Position numbers and translations under genes: made by a program
Shown: piece after piece, positions 9,609 to 18,008 of the stretch
Layout: each line of letters starts with the position of its first letter
How positions within the stretch are numbered: position 1 is the first letter of the stretch
The notes under the pieces: model-generated
Seen by the model: only the letters and a program-made list of their open reading frames with translations
Database searches by the model: none
What the model was told of the DNA's origin: nothing
Assembly (NCBI GenBank): GCA_030440445.1
Contig: CP098528.1
Span: 248,001-312,000 of the forward strand
Reading direction: 5' to 3'
Origin: Halomonas sp. KG2
Lineage (GTDB): Bacteria; Pseudomonadota; Gammaproteobacteria; Pseudomonadales; Halomonadaceae
Length of the DNA: 64,000 nt

Positions 9609-9693
9609 GCGAGGTGCCCTCAGGTTGATAGGCAGTGGTGCGAGGCGACAACTCGGCCGCCCCTGGCCACGTGTTCGTCTGATAGGTGGCGAT

Positions 9694-11172
9694 CTACTTC
9701 GCTAGCTCGGCTTGCGGCAGACGTTCGGTGGGTGGCTGGTTATAGGTGTTGACGTCGTTACGCTCGCCTTCACGCCAAATGCAGATATTGAACAGGCCGT
9801 ACACAATGGCAATCACGGGAGTGATAATGGCGAGGAATGTCCAGCCCATGTAATCCCACGCGGAGACGTCCAGCACGCCCATGTAGTAAGCACCGCCCAG
9901 CCCCCAAGGAACTAACGGCGAAGTAACCGTGGCCGAGTCCTCACAGGTGCGCGAACATACCGATGGCAGAATGTTGAGTTTGCGGTAGGCGGGTACGAAC
10001 ATGCGCCCCGGAATAATAATGGCAATATACTGGCTGGCCGAGAACAGGTTGGTGGCTAATGACGAGAGCACATGGGTAACGATTAGCCCGCGTGAATTAC
10101 TGACCAGTTTGCCCATCTTTTCTAATAACACTTCGAGCATACGGGTCTTCTCCAGCAGGCCGCCCAGGCTAAGCCCGATAAAGCCCAGCGAGATGGTCCA
10201 CATCATGCCTTGCAAACCGCCACGGCTAAGTAAGCTATCAACGGCTTCAACACCAGTTTCCGAGACATAGCCGTAGTTCATGTAATTCATCATGCTGCCC
10301 AGCCCGACACCTTGAGTGGCGACGGCAAGTCCCGCCCCTAATAGGCTGCCAATGACCATGACTGCCAGGGCATTGATGCGCCGATAGGCCAAAACAACCA
10401 CCACTAATGGGGGCAGGAAGGCGAGCAGACCCACTGAGAAATTATCGCTAATGCCTGACAGCAGTTCGGCAGTGCGGGAAATATCAGCCCCTTCGCCGTC
10501 AAACTGCATGCCGATAAAGAAGAACAGAATAATGGTAATGATCAGTGCCGGGCCGGTGGTATAGAACATCGAACGGATATGGTCGAACAAGTTGGCCTCG
10601 GCAACCCCGGCAGCGAGGTTGGTGGAGTCTGATACTGGTGAAATCTTGTCACCGAAGATAGCACCGGAAATAACCGCGCCCGCGGTCATCGCCGGAGAAA
10701 TATCCAGACCGCTGCCGATGCCGATAAAGGCTACGCCGAAGGTGGCAGCGGTGGTCCATGAGCTGCCGGTGACCAGTGATGCAACGGCACACACGATGAC
10801 GGCCGTGACCAGGAAATAGGAGGGGTTGATCAGTTGAAGGCCATAATAGATCAGCGAGGGAATCGTGCCGGAGGCAATCCAGCTGGCGACTAACACACCG
10901 ACCATCATTAAGATCAGCATCGGCAGCATGGCAATTTCGCAGCCATATAGAATGCCTTTCTGAACATCCTGCCAGCTGAAGCCGGAATACAGCGCGATGA
11001 TGGCGCAGACTACAATGGCAAAGATCAGCGAGATATGGGTGACCCAGTCTTCACCCAGTAAAAAGATCTGTGCAAACATCATGAAGCATAAGAAGCCGAT
11101 GCCAATGATGGCGCCCCAAAACGAGGGTCGTTTGTTTTCGTCGTTGGTTGTTGTTGACGTTGTCGTCGACAT
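9694..11172 (-). CDS. nhaC: NhaC-family Na+/H+ antiporter
   Basis: Inner-membrane protein of 492 residues with 11-12 hydrophobic segments. Typical NhaC stretches are seen: TGSSWTTAATFG (near residue 157), ISGAIFGDKISPVSDSTNLA (near 189), and the late CEDSATVTSPLVPWGLGG. Start MSTTTSTTTND follows AAGGAG at good spacing. Members exchange Na+ for H+, but relatives in this superfamily move organic acids or amino acids. Its place at the end of a catabolic operon leaves open that it carries the operon's substrate. Confidence 0.85.
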   Translation of the reverse strand: MSTTTSTTTNDENKRPSFWGAIIGIGFLCFMMFAQIFLLGEDWVTHISLIFAIVVCAIIALYSGFSWQDVQKGILYGCEIAMLPMLILMMVGVLVASWIASGTIPSLIYYGLQLINPSYFLVTAVIVCAVASLVTGSSWTTAATFGVAFIGIGSGLDISPAMTAGAVISGAIFGDKISPVSDSTNLAAGVAEANLFDHIRSMFYTTGPALIITIILFFFIGMQFDGEGADISRTAELLSGISDNFSVGLLAFLPPLVVVVLAYRRINALAVMVIGSLLGAGLAVATQGVGLGSMMNYMNYGYVSETGVEAVDSLLSRGGLQGMMWTISLGFIGLSLGGLLEKTRMLEVLLEKMGKLVSNSRGLIVTHVLSSLATNLFSASQYIAIIIPGRMFVPAYRKLNILPSVCSRTCEDSATVTSPLVPWGLGGAYYMGVLDVSAWDYMGWTFLAIITPVIAIVYGLFNICIWREGERNDVNTYNQPPTERLPQAELAK

Positions 11173-11234
11173 TATTGTTCTCCTTATAAGGAGTTAGTGT
11201 TATTTGCCGCTTGGTTAAACGGCATCTAGTTGTT

Positions 11235-12422
11235 TTAGCGTTCTAAAATGATGGCGATGCCTTGCCCACCGCCGATGCAGGCCGCCGCGCAGCCATAGCG
11301 TTGCTGGCGGGAGTGAAGAAGTCGGCTAAGCGTGCCAGCGAGGCGGATACCGGTCGCGCCTAACGGGTGCCCCAGCGCCATGGCGCCACCCCAGATATTG
11401 ACGCTTTCAGGGTCAATCGAAAGCTCTCCCATGGCATGCAGCGGCACCGCGGCGAAGGCTTCGTTGATTTCCCATACGCCGATATCCTGCGGTGCCAGTT
11501 GGGCCTGCTTCAGCGCGCGACGAATGGCGGCGGCGGCACCGGCGCCCATCTCCTCTGGCTTGACGCCGCAGTCGGCGATGGCTACAACGCGTGCTAAGGG
11601 ACTAATGCCGTGCTGGCGCAGGGCAGATTCAGACATCAGTAGCGTGGCAGCGGCACCAGAGGTCAGCGGCGAACTGTTACCGGCGGTCACTACGCCGCCT
11701 TGCATAAACACCGGGTCCAGCCCCGCCAGGCGCTCAGCGCTGGTATCCGCGCGGATGTTGCTGTCCGCGCGGACCGGTTCGCCTGCCGCGTTGTTGAGGG
11801 TTAAGCGCTCAGCGTCAAAGTGACCTGCTGCGTTGGCCTTGGCGGCACGCTTGTGGGAACTGAGGGCGAGTGCGTCCATCGCCTCCCGCGAAATACCGGC
11901 AGCCTTGGCCAGTCGTTCGGCGGTCAGCCCCATGTTGAGCACCACGTCGAGTGCCAGCCAGTCGGCTGTTTGCAGCGTTTGAGGGCTGGTCAGCACGCCT
12001 TCCTTAAACAGTGCCGGGCCCATGGGCACACGGGTCATGTTTTCCACGCCGCCGGCCATGCCAACCTCAACCGCGCCCGCCTGAATTTCCCGTGCGGTGC
12101 TGCGCAGCGCGGCAAGTCCTGAGCCACATTGCTGATCAATTTGACGGGTTGCGCAGCCCTGGCCATGTGCTCCCAGCCGCTCGGCAAGCCACAGCGGGTA
12201 ACGCCCACCAAAGCTCCACTGCTCTTTCACTGGCAAGGCGCAGCCTATGCTTAGGTCTTCCACCACCGCGCCGTCAACGCCGCTACGTGCTAATAAGCCA
12301 TCGAGCACGCTGGCCAGCAGGGCATCGCTGCGGGTATCGGCCCAGGCATCGACCTCAGGTTTGCGGGGATGCGCGCGGCTGAAGGCGCTACGTGCATAGT
12401 CGGCTAGATACACGTCTCTCAT
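11235..12422 (-). CDS. Acetyl-CoA acetyltransferase (thiolase)
   Basis: Cytoplasmic thiolase of 395 residues that splits a 3-ketoacyl-CoA with CoA, or makes acetoacetyl-CoA in reverse. Catalytic residues are visible: Cys in DQQCGSGLAAL (near 89), His in NEAFAAVPLHAM / GHPLGATG, and the C-terminal Cys in CIGGGQGIA. The start at 12422 (MRDVYLADYARSAF) is chosen because it overlaps the upstream M20 stop by ATGA; a longer frame upstream lies inside that gene. Fourth enzyme of the catabolic operon. Confidence 0.9.
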   Translation of the reverse strand: MRDVYLADYARSAFSRAHPRKPEVDAWADTRSDALLASVLDGLLARSGVDGAVVEDLSIGCALPVKEQWSFGGRYPLWLAERLGAHGQGCATRQIDQQCGSGLAALRSTAREIQAGAVEVGMAGGVENMTRVPMGPALFKEGVLTSPQTLQTADWLALDVVLNMGLTAERLAKAAGISREAMDALALSSHKRAAKANAAGHFDAERLTLNNAAGEPVRADSNIRADTSAERLAGLDPVFMQGGVVTAGNSSPLTSGAAATLLMSESALRQHGISPLARVVAIADCGVKPEEMGAGAAAAIRRALKQAQLAPQDIGVWEINEAFAAVPLHAMGELSIDPESVNIWGGAMALGHPLGATGIRLAGTLSRLLHSRQQRYGCAAACIGGGQGIAIILER

Positions 12423-13702
12423 GAGGGAGTCTCCTGGTTGTCTGCCATGCGCGCCCAACGATGGATGAATAGGGCGTAGGTGGTTAGCACGTGGCGGATT
12501 GAGTCGATGTTGACGCACTCGTCTACGCCGTGAATGCGCTGAGCAACCGGGCCGTAGCAGGTGCCATTGATCTCACCGGAAACGTGAAAGGCCCTCAGGT
12601 CAGTGGTGCAGGTGGACAGATAGTGGGCAGGGGGTTCGCCGAGCAGTGCTTCGTGGCACTCCGAGAGGAGCCGGATACCTGGGGTGTCGAGATCGACCAC
12701 ATGTCCTTCGGAACGAAAGCCATGGAAGCTGACCTTGGGTGGCGGTGTGGCGTCGTCAAGCTCGGCGTGGCGGGTCATCAGGGTGTCGCGGACCCGCTGC
12801 ATGGCCTCCTCTGGTGATATGCCGGGCGGGAAGCCAACACGCCCTTCCAGAATGGCGTGGGCTGGCACGCTGGAAGCCCAGTTGCCCGCATCTACGCGGC
12901 CAACGCTCAGGTTGAACGGATGAGGGTGGTCAACGTACAGCGCAGGCCGGGGTAAGTCGTTCATTTCGGCTTCCAGCGCTTTCAGCGCGGGCAGATAGTC
13001 CTGCAGGGCTTCAATCGCATTGCGCCCGGCGCTGGGGTCGAGCACATGGGCGGGCACGCCATCCAGGCGCATTCGAAACCAAAGTACCCCCACTTGGCCA
13101 GCGTAGATCTGAGCGCCGAAGGGTTCTGGTATCAGTACGAAATCGCCGCTAAAACCTTGGTGCAGGCAGGCCAGCGCGCCGTTGCCGGTGCACTCCTCTT
13201 CAATCACGGTTTGCAGGGTGAGCGGGAAGTTGATCTCTACACCCGCCTGGCGCACCGCCTCAACCGCCATCACCATGGCGGCAATCCCCGCCTTCATATC
13301 ACCCGCGCCACGGCCATACAGCCAGCCATCTTTTTGCCACGGCTCCCAGGGTGGGCGGGTCCACATATCGATGGGTTCGGCAGGTACCACATCGAGATGG
13401 CCGTTGAACACTAAATGTGGCCCTGGCGCGCCGGGGTTAAGGTCTGAAATAACATTGTAACGGCCAGTGCTGGGCCATTCGGTGGGAGCACGATGGGGGT
13501 GCTCCTCAAAGCCGGGTGCATCCAGGGGTACACGGGTCACTGGCAGGCCCAGGCGTTCCAGGTGGCGCTCCATGGTGTCCAGCGCACCCTGTTCCTGGCC
13601 AAGGACGCTATAGCCCCGCACCAGGTCACTGGTTAGTTCCAGGGTGTCATCCATCAAGGCATTGCAGCAGGCAATGATGCGTTGTTCGGTGGCGTCGAGC
13701 AT
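12419..13702 (-). CDS. M20-family deacylase (ArgE/DapE-like)
   Basis: A 427-residue zinc amidohydrolase with NGHLDVVPAEP (near residue 101), GRGAGDMKAGIAAMV (near 130) and EEECTGNGALAC (near 170), the M20 metal-binding and catalytic motifs. It is longer than ArgE and carries a typical lid domain. Members remove acyl groups from amino acids. It sits between the CoA-transferase genes and the thiolase with 1- to 4-bp overlaps on both sides, which implies the substrate is an N-acylated amino acid handled by the neighbouring aminotransferase. Confidence 0.87.
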   Translation of the reverse strand: MLDATEQRIIACCNALMDDTLELTSDLVRGYSVLGQEQGALDTMERHLERLGLPVTRVPLDAPGFEEHPHRAPTEWPSTGRYNVISDLNPGAPGPHLVFNGHLDVVPAEPIDMWTRPPWEPWQKDGWLYGRGAGDMKAGIAAMVMAVEAVRQAGVEINFPLTLQTVIEEECTGNGALACLHQGFSGDFVLIPEPFGAQIYAGQVGVLWFRMRLDGVPAHVLDPSAGRNAIEALQDYLPALKALEAEMNDLPRPALYVDHPHPFNLSVGRVDAGNWASSVPAHAILEGRVGFPPGISPEEAMQRVRDTLMTRHAELDDATPPPKVSFHGFRSEGHVVDLDTPGIRLLSECHEALLGEPPAHYLSTCTTDLRAFHVSGEINGTCYGPVAQRIHGVDECVNIDSIRHVLTTYALFIHRWARMADNQETPS

Positions 13703-14355
13703 CAGAATCTCCCTAAACGTGATTCATCAATCAGCAGAGGGGCGTCGGTAGCTTCGCGCAGCGCTTCAACGCTCAGCCCTTCGGCGATTTCTACTACCTC
13801 AAGTCCTTCCGGAGTCACATCCATCACGGCTTTCTCGGTGATAATGCGGGAAATACAGCGACTGGCGGTCAGCGGTAACTGGCAGCGGGTGAGGATCTTG
13901 GGGTTGCCGTGCTTATCGTTGTGGGAGCACAGCACCACCAGTCGGGCGACTTTCTGGGCCAGCTCCATAGCACCGCCAATGCCCGGCGAGAATTTGCCGG
14001 GGATCTTCCAGTTGGCCAGGTTGCCTTCCTGATCCACCTCGAAGGCACCCATAAAGGTAACGTCCACGCGACTGCGGCGGATCATTGCAAAGGACGTGGC
14101 GCTATCGAATACGCTAGCCCCCGCGCGGGTGGTGATATACGCGCCGCCGGAGTCAATCATGTCGATATCGAGCGCTTCACCTTCTTGGCGCGGGCGGCAG
14201 CCCAGCACGCCGTTTTCGGAATGCACCAGGACATTCATGTCATCGGGCAGGTAGTGGAACAGCCGTGTCGGCAGCCCGATCCCCAGGTTGACGATCTGGC
14301 CGTCGATGACTTCACGGGCGGCGCGGGCCAACATACGCTGCTGATCAGAGAGCAT
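13702..14355 (-). CDS. 3-oxoacid CoA-transferase subunit B
   Basis: The 217-residue beta subunit of an AtoA/ScoB-type enzyme that moves CoA from a donor such as acetyl- or succinyl-CoA to a 3-oxoacid. The active-site glutamate lies in SENGVLG (near residue 50). The start at 14355 (MLSDQQRMLARAAREV) restores normal length and overlaps subunit A by 11 bp. It overlaps the M20 gene by one base (TGATG). Confidence 0.9.
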   Translation of the reverse strand: MLSDQQRMLARAAREVIDGQIVNLGIGLPTRLFHYLPDDMNVLVHSENGVLGCRPRQEGEALDIDMIDSGGAYITTRAGASVFDSATSFAMIRRSRVDVTFMGAFEVDQEGNLANWKIPGKFSPGIGGAMELAQKVARLVVLCSHNDKHGNPKILTRCQLPLTASRCISRIITEKAVMDVTPEGLEVVEIAEGLSVEALREATDAPLLIDESRLGRF

Positions 14356-15046
14356 GGGGGCGAACTCCTTGCTGGCTGGAGGCACGGGCAACCTGCACCA
14401 CATGACTGACAAAGGCGCAAGGCGTATGAATGGTGTCGATAGGCAAGTCGCCGGGTTGGTCGATACGGTAGGTTTGGGCAATCACTCGCTCGGCGGCCAT
14501 GGCCATTAAGGGGTTGAAATTGCTGGCCGTGGCGCGATAGATCAGGTTGCCGTAGCGGTCGGCTCGCTCGGCATGAATTAGCGCAACATCAGCCTGTAAG
14601 GCAGGCTCAATCGCCCAGGCGCAACCTTCCACACTGATTTCCTGACGGCCTTGGGCAATTTCCGTACCGATGCCGATATCGGTAAGAAAGCCGCCATGGC
14701 CAACGCCTGCACAGCGAATTTTTTCAGCCAGCAGCCCCTGCGGATGAAAAATGACCTCCATCTCGCCAGCATTCATGGCGTCAATGGCTGTTCGATTGAG
14801 GCCTAAGTGAGAGGTAATCAAGCGCTTTACACGGCCTGCCTCAATGAGCTTGCCGATACCGATCCCAGGTTCATTGGCATCGTTTTTAATCAGCGTCAGG
14901 TTGCGTTGACCGCTGGCGAGCAGGGCGTCGAGCAACGCAAAGGGCGTGCCCGGCGAGCCAAAGCCGCCGACCATGATGGTCGCACCATCGGGAATCTCGG
15001 CGATAGCCGCGTCAATATCACAGCATTTTTGGTTTAGCAGCGTCAT
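14345..15046 (-). CDS. 3-oxoacid CoA-transferase subunit A
   Basis: The 233-residue alpha subunit (AtoD/ScoA type) with the CoA-binding motif GGFGSPGTPFALLDAL near residue 27 and the conserved FHPQGLLAEKIRCAGVG stretch. Partner of subunit B directly downstream. It starts 5 bp after the aminotransferase stop, so both are in one transcript. Confidence 0.9.
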   Translation of the reverse strand: MTLLNQKCCDIDAAIAEIPDGATIMVGGFGSPGTPFALLDALLASGQRNLTLIKNDANEPGIGIGKLIEAGRVKRLITSHLGLNRTAIDAMNAGEMEVIFHPQGLLAEKIRCAGVGHGGFLTDIGIGTEIAQGRQEISVEGCAWAIEPALQADVALIHAERADRYGNLIYRATASNFNPLMAMAAERVIAQTYRIDQPGDLPIDTIHTPCAFVSHVVQVARASSQQGVRPHAL

Positions 15047-15051
15047 GGTGT

Positions 15052-16413
15052 TTAGCGCTCCCGGGAGAGTTGTGGGTGCAAATCAGCGGCGCTAAGCGCT
15101 TGATCAAAACGTGCCATGGCATGCGCTAAGCGTTCCAGCAGAGTGTCGACTTCCTCGGGCTGAATAGTCAGCGGCGGGCAGACCAGGAAATGATCACCGG
15201 CCACGCCATCCAGAGTGCGGCGAGGGTAGATCAGCAGGCCCTCCTGTTTGGCCAATGCGGTGATCTGGGCGAAACGGTTTTGCTCGGCAGGGAAAGGCTG
15301 GCGCGATTCGCCATCAGCAACCAGTTCGACGCCCCATAACAGGCCAGCGCCGCGCACATGACCGACCCAGTCGTAGCGCTCGGCAAGCCTGCGCAACCCA
15401 GCTTCCAGCTGCGCGCCACGTTGGCGGGTATTTTCCAGCAAATCTTCGCGCACAATGGCCTCGAGCACGGCCAGGCCGGTGGCGCAGGCCAGCGGGTTGC
15501 CAGCATAAGTGTGGCCGTGTTGGAAACCGCCGCTGGCCATGACTGTTTCGACGATAGCGCTGCGGGCGAGCATCGCGCCAATGGGGTAGTAGCCCGCGCC
15601 CAGTCCCTTAGCGGTGACCAGGATGTCCGGCACCACATCGTAATGCTGGCAGGCAAACCAAGTGCCAGTTCGACCCACGCCGGTGAGTACTTCATCGGCA
15701 ATCAGCAAGCAGCCGAATTCATCGCATAAGGCACGAATGCCTTGCAGATAGCGTTTGCCTAACAGTCGTGCACCGGTACTGGCACCGCCGATTGGCTCGA
15801 TGACAAAACCAATTAGTGAGTCAGGACCAGCGGCTTCCATGGCGGCGCGGGTCTCTGCCAGGATGCGGTCAACGTGGGTGTCATCATCACACGCCTGATG
15901 ACGATAGAAATCCGGCCCCGGCACTTTGATGGACGCATGGGTCATGCTGGTGAAAGGCGCTTCCAGCGGCTGATAGCCGGTCATGCCCAGTGCCCCCATG
16001 GTGCTGCCATGATAAGACGGACGCAGCGATACAAAGCGCTGGCGCTGAGGCTGACCAAGGGCGAAAAAGTATTGCCTTGCCAGCTTGAGGGCCGACTCCA
16101 CCGCCTCGGAACCGCTGGAAATGAAAAACACCTTGCCGAGTTCACCCTCAAATAGCTCGACTAGCCGATGGCCAAGCGCAACGGCGGGAGCGCTTTCAAA
16201 CTGAGTGCGATAGGTGAAGGCCACCTTATCCATCTGGGCGAGCATGGCGTCACGAATATCCTGTCGACCATGACCAAGGTTGCAGGAAATAGCCCCGGAG
16301 CAGCCATCCAGATAATCCTTGCCCTGGGTATCCCAGAGCATAACGCCATCAGCGTGGCTGACTTCCGGCAGGGCAGGACCTGCCTGGTAGAACAGCGGAG
16401 AGTCGGTCATCAC
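15052..16413 (-). CDS. Class III PLP-dependent aminotransferase
   Basis: Fold-type I aminotransferase of 453 residues. The PLP lysine is in VTAKGLGAGYYPIG (near residue 273) and the ring-stacking aspartate in IADEVLTGVGRTG (near 243). Class III enzymes move an amino group from an omega or beta position to pyruvate or 2-oxoglutarate. First gene of the operon with CoA-transferase, M20 deacylase, thiolase and NhaC; this context suggests a beta-amino acid substrate giving a beta-keto acid. Divergent from a LysR gene. Confidence 0.9.
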   Translation of the reverse strand: MMTDSPLFYQAGPALPEVSHADGVMLWDTQGKDYLDGCSGAISCNLGHGRQDIRDAMLAQMDKVAFTYRTQFESAPAVALGHRLVELFEGELGKVFFISSGSEAVESALKLARQYFFALGQPQRQRFVSLRPSYHGSTMGALGMTGYQPLEAPFTSMTHASIKVPGPDFYRHQACDDDTHVDRILAETRAAMEAAGPDSLIGFVIEPIGGASTGARLLGKRYLQGIRALCDEFGCLLIADEVLTGVGRTGTWFACQHYDVVPDILVTAKGLGAGYYPIGAMLARSAIVETVMASGGFQHGHTYAGNPLACATGLAVLEAIVREDLLENTRQRGAQLEAGLRRLAERYDWVGHVRGAGLLWGVELVADGESRQPFPAEQNRFAQITALAKQEGLLIYPRRTLDGVAGDHFLVCPPLTIQPEEVDTLLERLAHAMARFDQALSAADLHPQLSRER

Positions 16414-16473
16414 GTTTTCCGTTTTTTATGGTGTGGTGAAAAATCTCCCTTGCAGTCTAGGTAGGCTTGTTAC

Positions 16474-16487
16474 TATATTTCAATATA
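16474..16487. promoter_or_regulatory. Probable LysR operator
   Basis: TATATT-TC-AATATA is a perfect 6-bp inverted repeat in the 107-bp gap between the divergent aminotransferase operon and the LysR gene. AT-rich dyads of this size are usual LysR binding sites. Confidence 0.55.
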
Positions 16488-16520
16488 TGATCGTTTTTCG
16501 AATATCAATGAGTAAAAGTC

Positions 16521-17426
16521 ATGCCTGAGGTCACCATTAACTCGTTGAAAGCATTAGCAACTTTCAAGACGCTATATGAAGTGGGTAGCGCTTCAGGGAC
16601 GGCACGCCTGCTTGGCATGACGCAATCGGGAGTGAGTCGTTCGCTGGCGCAGCTTGAAGAGAACCTGGGGATCCAGCTCTTTCTACGTGAAAAAAACCGC
16701 TTGCTAGCAACGCCTGAGGCACGCGAGCTGTACGATGAGATTCTCAGGCTGATGGGCAATATTGAAGAGCTGCGCCATAGTGTGTTGGCGCTTAAGGAGT
16801 TCGGCACATCACGCTTGAGAATCGCCGCTATTCCCGGGCTATGTTTTGGCTTTGTGCCCCAGGTAGTCGCTGCGTTACTAGCTGAAAACAGCCGGATAAG
16901 TATTAGTCTGGATATGATGTCGAGCCACGATGTGCAAACAGCGGTGGAATCAAGCCATGCGGATATCGGCTTTATCACATTGCCAGCGACGTCTCCTCAA
17001 CTCTTAACAGAAACACTGCTGGTGACAGAAGCCGTGGCGCTGGTGCCTGACAAGCTTGAGCTAGCCACGCGCGAGGTGGTTGAAGTCAGTGATTTGCGTG
17101 GTCAACATTTAGTGATCAGTAACCAGCCAAGTGTCAGCACGAATCCACTGCTGGAACTTGTCGCCGAGCACGGGGTTAAAATTTCAGGTAAAACGGAAGC
17201 TAATATCGGCACGATTAGCGCGTTGGTAGCTAATGAGGTCGGTGTCACGGTAATGAACCCGATTACTGCGCAAGACCAGCTGTCGCGCCATGATCATGTC
17301 AAGGTGCTGCCTTTTATGCCTGCGTTGTCGTTTGGTTTTGGCATTGTTTACCGCCCAGAATGGCATGAGTCTAAAGTGTTGGCGTCGCTTAAACACAAAG
17401 CGAAAGAGACACTAATGAATTACTAA
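16521..17426 (+). CDS. LysR-family transcriptional regulator
   Basis: A 301-residue regulator with an N-terminal winged helix (residues 1-62, including GTARLLGMTQSGVSRSLAQL) and a periplasmic-binding-like effector domain. It is divergent from the aminotransferase/CoA-transferase operon and probably controls it. Effector unknown, likely the operon's substrate or an intermediate. Confidence 0.9.
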   Translation: MPEVTINSLKALATFKTLYEVGSASGTARLLGMTQSGVSRSLAQLEENLGIQLFLREKNRLLATPEARELYDEILRLMGNIEELRHSVLALKEFGTSRLRIAAIPGLCFGFVPQVVAALLAENSRISISLDMMSSHDVQTAVESSHADIGFITLPATSPQLLTETLLVTEAVALVPDKLELATREVVEVSDLRGQHLVISNQPSVSTNPLLELVAEHGVKISGKTEANIGTISALVANEVGVTVMNPITAQDQLSRHDHVKVLPFMPALSFGFGIVYRPEWHESKVLASLKHKAKETLMNY

Positions 17427-17616
17427 CGTTTACAAATCATTTCGTTCGATTAGCAGGTATAGTACAGACATAGGACGTAATGTCTTGGTTTAGGCTATGC
17501 CTGGGAGTGGCCAGGAATAACCCGAAGGTGACAGTTGCACTAGAATCGGGCAATCTAACGCCCTTTTTCGCCAGTGCTAATGGGCCAAGCTCATTAAATT
17601 TCAATCATCATTCAGC
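17427..17616. other. Gene-free stretch
   Basis: About 190 bp with no convincing frame; a 65-codon frame at 17480 has no ribosome site and runs into the next gene in another frame. It presumably holds the promoter for the 119-residue gene and the repair genes. Confidence 0.5.
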
Positions 17617-17976
17617 ATGGAGTGCAGTGTGGCAGTTTACGGCGGTATTCAGGCGCATGAATTGGAACGCTGGTTAAATGCATTAACCAACGCGGCCTAT
17701 GATCGACGCTGCCCACTTTCCAAAGTGCACGGTGGCAACGCCCGTGCTCGCACTGCTCGTCAGGACTTGCTGCATCTCGCCCAGGTTTTCCGTAGTGGTG
17801 AACGAATTCGCGATGACGTGGCCGCTAGCTTAAGCCGCTGGTGCCAGCACTATCTGACAGAAGCGGAATGGTATGTGCTAGTGGGCGGCCGCAAGCCCGT
17901 TGCCCAATCAAAGGCGTCATCCTCTGCTGCTGATGACGATGCGCTGGACGTACTTTATCAGCACCGGGTGGGTTAA
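17617..17976 (+). CDS. Hypothetical protein (119 residues)
   Basis: Soluble, helix-rich protein. Residues around HELERWLNALTNAAYDRRCP and the following basic LSKVHGGNARARTARQD could bind nucleic acid, but no family is recognised. A GTG at 17629 with GGAG six bases upstream is an equally good start. It lies 32 bp ahead of the VRR-NUC gene on the same strand and may be co-transcribed with the repair pair. Confidence 0.6.
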   Translation: MECSVAVYGGIQAHELERWLNALTNAAYDRRCPLSKVHGGNARARTARQDLLHLAQVFRSGERIRDDVAASLSRWCQHYLTEAEWYVLVGGRKPVAQSKASSSAADDDALDVLYQHRVG

Positions 17977-18008
17977 CCTGCTTCATCAAGCACTGTTACA
18001 ATGGATAG

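Noticed and set aside
17480..17677. 65-codon frame before the 119-residue gene
   Set aside because: No ribosome site; overlaps the better-supported gene in another frame.
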